13,560 bases of DNA from Desulfobacterales bacterium (lineage in GTDB: Bacteria; Desulfobacterota; Desulfobacteria; Desulfobacterales; 4be13): positions 1 through 13,560 of the forward strand of contig JAOZLU010000132.1 of assembly GCA_029934695.1 (NCBI GenBank), read 5' to 3'. The notes under the pieces were generated by a model. It ran no database searches, was not told where the DNA came from, and saw nothing but the letters and a program-made list of their open reading frames with translations. Of the stretch, positions 8,174 to 12,517 are shown in pieces. The position numbers and the translations under genes were made by a program. Within the stretch, counting starts at the first letter, position 1. Each line of letters begins with the position of its first letter.

Positions 8174-8382
8174 ATTGCGATCTGCTCTGCCTGCCAATCA
8201 TTCCCTGCCGCGGCGATTGCCTCCTGTCTGTTGAATTCCAAAGCCTCCTTCAGTGTGACGCCGAGGCTTTTCATCAGTTCCTCCCGGGTGGGTTCCTGGC
8301 AGTTCACACCCGGAATCTCCTCTATCCAGCCTATCCACCAGTTTCCGTCCTTTTTGACGATGGCGGTATATAAGTTGTTCAT
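8170..8382 (-). CDS. hicB: HicB-type antitoxin
   Basis: The 70-aa protein carries the HicB N-terminal fold: MNNLYTAIVKKDGNWWIGWIEEIPGVNCQEPTREEL followed by the helix LMKSLGVTLKEALEFNRQEA. It should bind and block HicA and probably autoregulate the operon. It lacks the C-terminal ribbon-helix-helix or HTH found in longer HicB proteins, so DNA binding may be weak or use the N-terminal part. Start at ATG 8382 has an AAGGAG site 8 nt upstream. The stop overlaps the hicA start by four bases. The upstream region is only about 20 bp before the interspersed repeat block begins, so the promoter may lie within that repeat. Confidence 0.9.
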   Translation of the reverse strand: MNNLYTAIVKKDGNWWIGWIEEIPGVNCQEPTREELMKSLGVTLKEALEFNRQEAIAAAGNDWQAEQIAI

Positions 8383-8400
8383 ATTTCACTCCTTCAGCGT

Positions 8401-8558
8401 CCGAACCGGGATAATCAGGATTCAGGGATTCTCAGGATGAGCCATTTGCAATCCTGGTCATCCTCAAATCCTGTGAATCCCGGTTCAGGATTCAGGGATT
8501 CCCAAGATGAGCCATTTGCAATCCCGGTCATCCTTAAATCCTGTGAATCCCGGATCAG
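8401..8558. repeat. two tandem copies of the 88-bp palindromic repeat
   Basis: Copy 1 (8401-8488) and copy 2 (about 8487-8558, lacking its left end) are near-identical, including ATGAGCCATTTGCAATCC and ATCCTGTGAATCCCGG. The full unit is an imperfect inverted repeat: its ends, GAACCGGGATTTTCAGGATT and AATCCTGTGAATCCCGGTTC in the copy at 11877-11964, are complementary at 18 of 20 positions. The pair lies between hicB and the remnant of a secreted-protein gene, whose reading frame runs into it. Confidence 0.9.
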
Positions 8559-8672
8559 TTCATCATAAGTGTAATCCGCCGCATGAACCGCAGGCACAGT
8601 TAAGATGACTGTCGCAAAAAGAAAACATGCTGCGAAAATTATGCCTTTCATCATTTGTGCTGTTCTTTTCAT
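8415..8672 (-). pseudogene. secreted-protein remnant, truncated by repeat insertion
   Basis: ATG 8672 has a very good ribosome-binding site (AAGGAGG). The first about 33 residues are a clear signal peptide (MKRTAQMMKGIIFAACFLF...VPAVHA-AD). Only about seven further residues (YTYDELI) are native before the frame enters the 88-bp repeat copies, which contribute the whole remaining tail (WESLNPEPGFTGFEDDQD...LRIPES) and the stop. I do not recognise the lost protein. The intact start signals suggest it may still make a short exported peptide; the original gene has lost its body. Confidence 0.7.
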
Positions 8673-8698
8673 TGTTTTATTCCTCCTTTTGGTTTTAA

Positions 8699-8719
8699 CC
8701 CCCGATATCAATGTCGGGG
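8699..8719. repeat. small hairpin upstream of the secreted-protein remnant
   Basis: CCCCGA (8700-8705) pairs with TCGGGG (8714-8719) around an 8-nt loop. It lies about 27 bp upstream of the remnant's ATG, where a promoter or operator would be expected. It may be another dispersed intergenic repeat; only one copy is visible here. Confidence 0.4.
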
Positions 8720-8825
8720 CTGATAGTGAAAGCAGGCTGAAGCCAGCTATATAAAGGATCAATGCGCTTTAGCGTACTTTCGCTTTTAACCGGGGGATTT
8801 ATCCCTCAGCTTGCCTTGCCTATAT

Positions 8826-9251
8826 TCACGTTACCGTCCAGTTAATCACATCCAGCCCCTCAACATTCTCCAAATGAGCATCTCTTGTGAGGAGGGGAAC
8901 ATCAAATTCCAGGCAGACAGCCGCAATCCAGATGTCATTTTCAGGAATCGGGCGACCGATTTTTCTGAGCTTGTAACGCACGGATGCATAGCGGGCAGTG
9001 ATGTTTTCATCAATCGCAATAAATGTGGAATACATCAGAAATTTACGAACCGCATCCTTATTCTCGCTAATCCGCTGACTGTTCAGTGCGCCGTAAAGCA
9101 GTTCTCCTATAACCGGAGCAGGCACAAGAATGACATCCGCCGCCTTTATTCGTGTGCATACTTGGGAAACGCCGGCTCTGTATGCAATGACTGCGTTTGT
9201 ATCAACTGCTATTTTACCATTCTCCTTCAATTTTTGAAAACTTCTTGTCAA
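8826..9251 (-). CDS. vapC: PIN-domain toxin (VapC family), start uncertain
   Basis: VapC toxins are Mg2+-dependent ribonucleases that usually cleave tRNA or rRNA. The product has the PIN acidic residues: D17 in AVDTNAVIAYRAG, E50 in GELLYGA, D106 in PENDIWIAA and D124 in LLTRDAH. Length from KIAVDTN to the end is normal. The frame begins with TTG at 9251 deep inside the antitoxin gene, an unlikely start. The expected start, ATG 9220 behind AAGGAG and overlapping the antitoxin stop, reads ATG GTA AAA TAG. One more A in that run would give MVKIAVDTN, the usual VapC start. So either an A has been lost (or misread), or translation depends on a TTG start or slippage. If not expressed, it is a cryptic toxin beside an intact antitoxin. 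Confidence 0.85.
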   Translation of the reverse strand: MTRSFQKLKENGKIAVDTNAVIAYRAGVSQVCTRIKAADVILVPAPVIGELLYGALNSQRISENKDAVRKFLMYSTFIAIDENITARYASVRYKLRKIGRPIPENDIWIAAVCLEFDVPLLTRDAHLENVEGLDVINWTVT

Positions 9252-9429
9252 TCGTGTTTTGCATTTCTTCGGCTTCTTCCGGGGTCAGTGTCCCGATCAG
9301 CTCGTTCAGTCCTTTTTTTTCAGGGGGACAGAGAATGATCCATGCTTTCTTGCTCTTCCCCAATCCCTCTATGGGATACAACGGCTTAAAAACACTGTCT
9401 TCGTATATGACTTCGATCATTCGGTTCAT
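9214..9429 (-). CDS. AF2212/PG0164-like antitoxin
   Basis: The 71-aa protein MNRMIEVIYEDSVFKPLYPI matches the start of the DUF104 (AF2212-like) antitoxin family, a small beta fold paired with VapC toxins. The C-terminal part (ELIGTLTPEEAEEMQNTID) is an acidic helix probably wrapping the toxin. I choose ATG 9429 because AGAGGA sits 8-9 nt upstream; the upstream ATG at 9453 would swallow that site. It overlaps the PIN toxin reading frame and shares the stop/start region at 9214-9220. It is intact, so it can neutralise the toxin if that is made. Confidence 0.85.
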   Translation of the reverse strand: MNRMIEVIYEDSVFKPLYPIEGLGKSKKAWIILCPPEKKGLNELIGTLTPEEAEEMQNTIDKKFSKIEGEW

Positions 9430-9570
9430 GGTAATTTTTCCTCTTCTCATCATGTTCGTCTATACGGGTTAAGCCGGTTAAGCCCGACTCTCTCAGAAAA
9501 TCCCTGCTGCGCTTCCCGTAAAGTGACATACCAGGGCCATGCACAATCCCAGGTATTCACGCTCACTGTC

Positions 9571-9612
9571 TGAACCGGAATTTTCAGGATTCAGGGATTC
9601 CCAAGATGAGCC
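9571..9612. repeat. half copy of the 88-bp repeat
   Basis: TGAACCGGAATTTTCAGGAT and the following TCAGGGATTCCCAAGATGAG match the left half of the full unit; similarity ends at about 9612, where the DUF1016 fragment begins. The other half is missing, so the copy ends at the junction with the disrupted gene. Confidence 0.8.
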
Positions 9613-9689
9613 GCCCTGATCTGAGCCTGTCTGATGCGTGCCTTTATTGTGGTCAGCAGTTTGTTGTACTGAATCAGTTCCGTTGTCAT
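9591..9689 (-). pseudogene. N-terminal fragment of a DUF1016 (YhcG-type) protein cut by the repeat
   Basis: ATG 9689 with AAGGA upstream opens a 32-codon frame, MTTELIQYNKLLTTIKAR then IRQAQIRAA. This closely resembles the beginning of DUF1016/YhcG proteins, whose N-terminal helical domain precedes a PDDEXK-type nuclease domain often encoded near restriction systems. After about residue 26 the frame enters the 88-bp repeat, which encodes AHLGNP and the stop. The rest of the gene is absent. A different, longer frame over the same DNA (9493-9714) has no family resemblance and a poor start, so I prefer this reading. Confidence 0.65.
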
Positions 9690-9777
9690 TGAAATCCTTT
9701 GTTTTCTTTGTCATCGGTTATGTTCAAACCTGCATTCCGGCAATAAATTGCCAGGCTATTTTAGAGCGTCCCTAGTA

Positions 9778-9868
9778 CAGCAAATCATAAATTCGTCCTC
9801 CCCCCTTATCAGGGGATAAACCACTGAAGTTATTAAGAGCCGGATGGGGACGAATTTATGATTTGGTG
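9778..9868. mobile_element. 91-bp MITE-like element flanked by TA
   Basis: CAGCAAATCATAAATTCGTCC (9778-9798) and its complement at 9848-9868 match at 20 of 21 positions, and both ends are directly flanked by TA (9776-9777 and 9869-9870). Terminal inverted repeats plus a TA duplication are typical of MITEs mobilised by IS630/Tc1-mariner transposases. There is no coding capacity inside. A structured RNA or bidirectional terminator would look similar, but the TA flanks favour mobility. Confidence 0.65.
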
Positions 9869-9931
9869 TAATAGTAGACTGCACACTTGTTCATTCCTCT
9901 CAATTTTATCCACTCTGCACAACTGCGGGAA

Positions 9932-10309
9932 CTACGGGTGATGGTTGGGATTCTCCACTACAAGACCTTCAGCCCGGGCAATGGAAATCAGGCGGTCATC
10001 GGCACAGGCAAAGGTGAGTGGCGGTCTGCCGTTTCGGAGCAGTTCACAGTTAAGCAGCCACGCCGTTGCCAGATGTACTGCGTCATAAGCACGCAGGGGA
10101 TGTCTGCCTGACATCCGGCAGGCCGTGCCAACTGTTGCCGGCATCACATCGGTAATGACATATTTGTAAGTGATGTCATAATCAAAAGCTGTCAGCAGCC
10201 TGCTGTATGCCTCGGATGCCAGTGTCCCCTCCCGCTTCACCCATCCGCTTCCGATTTCCGCCACATAATGTTTTACCAGGGCACTGGTGTCAAAGTATGC
10301 GGTTTCCAT
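9932..10309 (-). pseudogene. vapC: PIN-domain toxin with an in-frame internal deletion
   Basis: The 125-aa frame begins METAYFDTSALVKHYVAE, a typical VapC start with D8, and ends with the normal second half (RAYDAVHLATAWLL with D76; FACADDRLI with D104; VVENPNHHP). Between GSGWV (21-24) and KREGTLASEAY the family usually has about 35-40 more residues, including the conserved glutamate of the PIN active site. That whole segment is missing while the frame is kept. The protein therefore lacks one of the metal-binding carboxylates and probably the central strand and helices, and is expected to be inactive. Its ATG overlaps the upstream stop (TGATG), so it remains coupled to the antitoxin-like gene. 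Confidence 0.8.
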
Positions 10310-10809
10310 CACTGCTCACGCTCTGAGATGATGATTTCCGAAAGCGGCCTGCCCGGCGCTTTTCCCAGGGTTTCAGCAAGTCTGCCGCGTTCTTCTTCAG
10401 ATACAGGATCAGGCGGGGAGTGTGTTGACCGATGATGATGTGTCAGTCTGGCTCCGACCATGATCTGAATGATTTCATTTCTTTCCTCTGCCTGTTGTTC
10501 CGAATGTGTCTGCTTTTTCTGCCGAATCCATCGCTGTATGCCTTCAAAGGAATCGCAGTCCAGAATATGTTCTCCCAGTTCCATCAGTTCCTCGGAACTC
10601 AGCTCTTCCAGCCGGCCGGTCAGCCCTTCAGGGGAGATATGATATTTTTTGGCAAGCAGCCGGTTCACAATCGTTATATGTCCTTCCTGAAACGCTTTGC
10701 TTCTCATATATTGTGCGAGCATTGCAACCCCCTTTTTTGTTTCCTGATATGAAATTTTCCGCTCCCTCAGTGATTTTGGCAAAACATCAATGGAACTGAG
10801 CAGGGCCAC
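10309..10809 (-). CDS. composite protein: DUF4351-like region plus VapB-like antitoxin tail
   Basis: The 166-aa frame starts at a GTG (10809) without a clear ribosome-binding site. Residues about 33-95 (YMRSKAFQEGHITIVNRLLA, then LEELSSEELMELGEHILD) resemble DUF4351, the C-terminal helical domain of Rpn/PDDEXK-type transposase-like proteins. The nuclease domain that normally precedes it is absent. Residues 131-166 (SPPDPVSEEERGRLAETLGK, GRPLSEIIISERE) look like the toxin-wrapping tail of VapB-type antitoxins, and the stop overlaps the PIN toxin start (TGATG) as in a vapBC operon. I read it as an accidental or selected fusion: a truncated DUF4351 gene supplying the start of an antitoxin. Both assignments are by eye. 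Confidence 0.6.
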   Translation of the reverse strand: MALLSSIDVLPKSLRERKISYQETKKGVAMLAQYMRSKAFQEGHITIVNRLLAKKYHISPEGLTGRLEELSSEELMELGEHILDCDSFEGIQRWIRQKKQTHSEQQAEERNEIIQIMVGARLTHHHRSTHSPPDPVSEEERGRLAETLGKAPGRPLSEIIISEREQ

Positions 10810-10889
10810 TGAAACCAGTTGGAACAGACCCGTTTACACCTCATAAAGTTCGAGTAGCCGGAGGAGAGGTTGTATTTGTATTTTTGCAT
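10767..10889 (-). other. start-site remnant of a decayed gene
   Basis: ATG 10889 has a good GGGAG site and opens a 40-codon frame (MQKYKYNLSSGYSNFMR...) that ends at 10767 inside the DUF4351-like gene in another frame. The composite gene's own frame is closed by a TAA about 28 bp upstream of its GTG. This suggests the original start of a longer gene here, now out of frame with the surviving 3' part. The peptide itself matches nothing I know. Confidence 0.3.
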
Positions 10890-10977
10890 AATTTCTCCCT
10901 TCTTAATGGTATATGTTCTGATGCATGATTCTGTCCAATATCATAATGTCCGTATATGTCAAACAAAAAAACAAAAA

Positions 10978-11007
10978 AGGCAGGACTCTCTGACAGCCGC
11001 TCTGCCT
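10978..11007 (-). terminator. probable rho-independent terminator after the dockerin fragment
   Basis: On the minus strand AGGCAG (11007-11002) pairs with CTGCCT (10983-10978), followed by a T-rich run (complement of the A-tract 10964-10978). It lies about 28 bp downstream of the dockerin fragment's stop. The stem is short (6 bp plus weak inner pairs), so efficiency is uncertain. Confidence 0.45.
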
Positions 11008-11034
11008 CTAACTGGTTTGCTGACAGCCGGATAT

Positions 11035-11295
11035 TTACCTCAGTTCCGCCGCAACCTGCAATCCGTAGATCGCCTCTGACAGCCCGATTCTGTCATCGCC
11101 GTCCGCATCAACTTTTTCGTCATAATCCGGTCGGATTAACCCGCGGGTGTCAATGCCGGAAAGAACCTTCAGGGCGAGAATGGCATCAGTCAGGTTCGCC
11201 TCGCCGTCATTGTTCAGGTCGCCTGTTACTTTCACTGGTTTGCCGGAGATCGCTTTCCCGTAATGAAAGGTCAGGATGCAGTTTCCGGTGACAGG
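11035..11295 (-). pseudogene. C-terminal dockerin fragment of a secreted protein
   Basis: The frame is open from a TGA at 11296-11298 and reads PVTGNCILTFHYGKAISGKP then VKVTGDLNNDGEANLTDAIL, ending in DADGDDRIGLSEAIYGLQVA. The second half is a type I dockerin-like pair of calcium-binding EF-hands (DLNNDGEANLTD and DADGDDRIGLSE). The first 26 residues look like the last strand of an extracellular beta domain. No standard start with a ribosome-binding site is present; the GTG at 11235 lies inside the domain. I call it the 3' remnant of a longer secreted protein. The probable terminator downstream supports its being a genuine gene end. Confidence 0.65.
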
Positions 11296-11315
11296 TCATT
11301 TTCCGTTATAATCAG

Positions 11316-11627
11316 TCATTTTCCTTTATATTTCTGTACATTCAGAGCCTTCCAATTCAACATCGGATGATGTCTGATACTTTGTGCCAGTTCCCTGTCA
11401 TCCGTGATTAACGAGGGCCTGATTTCACCGTAATCAATGAGCATGTTTAAAAATTCCAACTCGGCTTTTTCAAAAGGGAGTACTATGGCAAGAGCCTCCT
11501 GACATTCTTCAATCAGACGTTTTCCCCATCTGGCAGGCTTACTGATTTTTTCCAGAAAATCCTTCCTAAGCACCGGAATCAGATGGTTTTCAATATCTCC
11601 CGCATCAAAAATGAGATCATGAATATC
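11316..11627 (-). pseudogene. C-terminal fragment, AbiEii-type nucleotidyltransferase-like
   Basis: The frame, open from a TAG at 11628-11630, reads DIHDLIFDAGDIENHLIPVL, RKDFLEKISKPARWGKRLIE, LPFEKAELEFLNMLIDYGEI and ends HPMLNWKALNVQKYKGK. I recall this ending from nucleotidyl-transferase toxins of the AbiEii/AbiGii group; the catalytic N-terminal domain (G-S-x-D motif) is absent, so the piece cannot be active. Its 5' end overlaps the 3' end of the small truncated gene at 11617-11757 in another frame, so a deletion probably joined two genes here. The family name is from memory; the fragment status is clear. Confidence 0.5.
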
Positions 11628-11757
11628 CTACAGTTGAATGTTTTCTGTCACTCTCCTGAAAAATTTCCTCCCACTGCTCATTATCGTACCATAGTTCGGC
11701 AACAAGTCCCTCTCTGTCGGGAACGCTTGCAATGGTTATTGTCATTTGTTCATTCAT
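11617..11757 (-). pseudogene. truncated small conserved protein, possible immunity or antitoxin
   Basis: ATG 11757 opens 46 codons: MNEQMTITIASVPDREGLVA then ELWYDNEQWEEIFQES. This resembles the first half of a small (about 70-75 aa) conserved family I know only as hypothetical (TITIASVPDRE..VAE.WY...W.EISQE). The second half, normally an acidic LEIY...W.FDYDE region, is missing; the frame instead runs through 12 unrelated residues (DRKHSTVGYS end) into the AbiEii-like fragment. Its ATG overlaps the stop of the upstream fragment (ATGA), which suggests a coupled two-gene operon, for example toxin and immunity protein. Confidence 0.5.
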
Positions 11758-11876
11758 GGTTCAATAAATCCTATAAAATTGCCGTATGCATCGTAACGGA
11801 TGCCCTCGCCATTCGGGGTTCTGATATCTGTGATTTCGCCGAATCGGGCATGACCGACGCCGGGTATGACTACAGT
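11754..11876 (-). pseudogene. C-terminal gene fragment, possible toxin tail, cut by the repeat
   Basis: Directly after the 88-bp repeat the minus strand reads RTVVIPGVGHARFGEITDIR, TPNGEGIRYDAYGNFIGFIE, P and stop. The frame has no start; it closes inside the repeat upstream (TGA). The sequence looks like a real, conserved C-terminus, but I cannot name the domain. The ATGA overlap with the next small gene suggests the pair was translated together, as in polymorphic toxin/immunity loci (inference). The 5' part was removed at the repeat boundary. Confidence 0.5.
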
Positions 11877-11964
11877 CCGAACCGGGATTTTCAGGATTCA
11901 GGGATTCTCAAGATGAGCCATTTGCAATCCTGGTCATCCTCAAATCCTGTGAATCCCGGTTCAG
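11877..11964. repeat. full copy of the 88-bp palindromic repeat
   Basis: CCGAACCGGGATTTTCAGGA opens the copy and AATCCTGTGAATCCCGGTTC lies near its end; the interior (ATGAGCCATTTGCAATCCTG) matches the copies at 8401-8558. It separates the toxin-tail fragment (left) from sequence just downstream of the orphan Phd antitoxin (right). The outer arms pair at 18 of 20 positions, so the unit can fold as one long hairpin on either strand. Confidence 0.9.
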
Positions 11965-11993
11965 ATCGTGGGAAAAAGAAAATGTTTCGTGTG

Positions 11994-12290
11994 TCAAGTC
12001 TCAGCATTGATAATCGGCATTCCTCCCGAAAACGGCGGCATGGGAGTGTAAAATATTCGTTGTTCAAAAGCATTCAGGATTTCATCGGGAAGCGGCTCGA
12101 AAAATTCGGGCGGAACCCTGAATTTTCCTTTGGCAGAACCGGGTTTTCGGGGAGAAGCAGATTGAATAACAGGCAGAATTCTTGCCACGGGCCTGCCATG
12201 GCGGGCGATGACGATCTCCTCACCCTTTTCAACGGATGTAATCAGTTGCAAAAAATTTGTCTCTGCTTCGCGGATGTTTATTTGGAGCAT
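11994..12290 (-). CDS. Phd/YefM-family antitoxin, orphan
   Basis: The 98-aa protein starts at ATG 12290 with AGGAGGA 6 nt upstream. Residues 1-42 (MLQINIREAETNFLQLITSV, EIVIARHGRPVARILPV) are the Phd DNA-binding and dimerisation domain. The tail KPGSAKGKFRVPPEFFEPLP then DEILNAFE is the toxin-binding segment seen in Phd proteins paired with PIN toxins. Relatives usually end at AFE; here about 20 extra residues follow (QRIFYTPMPPFSGG...), possibly read-through after a mutation. A cognate toxin is missing: just downstream a frame MLRLDTRNIFFF (ATG near 12010, overlapping the antitoxin end) looks like the first residues of a VapC and then enters the 88-bp repeat. Phd likely represses its own promoter. 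Confidence 0.85.
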   Translation of the reverse strand: MLQINIREAETNFLQLITSVEKGEEIVIARHGRPVARILPVIQSASPRKPGSAKGKFRVPPEFFEPLPDEILNAFEQRIFYTPMPPFSGGMPIINAET

Positions 12291-12377
12291 GGCATTCCTC
12301 CTATATTTTAGAAATATCTGATCTGAGATGTTGCATACATCATAACCTGCATGATGTCAAGGATTATATGAAAATGG

Positions 12378-12396
12378 CACAGGCTTCCGGCCTGTG
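12378..12396. repeat. CACAGGC hairpin
   Basis: CACAGGC (12378-12384) pairs perfectly with GCCTGTG (12390-12396) around a 5-nt loop. It lies about 90 bp upstream of the Phd gene and downstream of the terminator of the dockerin gene. The motif resembles the common GGCACAGGCTTCCAGCCTGTG intergenic repeat, from memory. Confidence 0.5.
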
Positions 12397-12462
12397 ATCT
12401 GTCCGTGGGAATGTGGTGGGAGATTCGATCTGTATGATCAAGTGTGCAAAGATAAAAAAAAG

Positions 12463-12494
12463 CTCCCGCCAGCCTGATAAAGCACTGACGGGAG
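12463..12494. terminator. rho-independent terminator of the DUF4114/dockerin gene
   Basis: CTCCCGCCAG (12463-12472) pairs with CTGACGGGAG (12485-12494) at 9 of 10 positions. On the minus strand the stem is followed by GC and seven or more T (complement of the A-tract 12454-12461), 24 bp past the stop at 12518. TTTTT on the plus side (12495-12499) could make it bidirectional. Confidence 0.85.
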
Positions 12495-12517
12495 TTTTTC
12501 ATGTTCACCCGGGAAAG

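Noticed and set aside
8102..8440. Plus-strand frames over hicBA
   Set aside because: Antisense shadows of the HicA and HicB genes, which have ribosome-binding site, overlap and motif support.
9493..9714. 73-codon minus-strand frame (MTKKTKDFNDNGTD...)
   Set aside because: It overlaps the DUF1016 start fragment in another frame, has a poor start and gets half of its length from repeat DNA.
11891..12073. 60-codon minus-strand frame sharing the tail LRIPES with the frame at 8415
   Set aside because: The shared tail is the 88-bp repeat itself; the rest lies inside the Phd gene in another frame. Only its internal MLRLDTR start is noted as a possible vapC remnant.
11583..12311. 242-codon plus-strand frame
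   Set aside because: It runs antisense through several gene fragments, the 88-bp repeat and the well-supported Phd gene; no start signal or domain.
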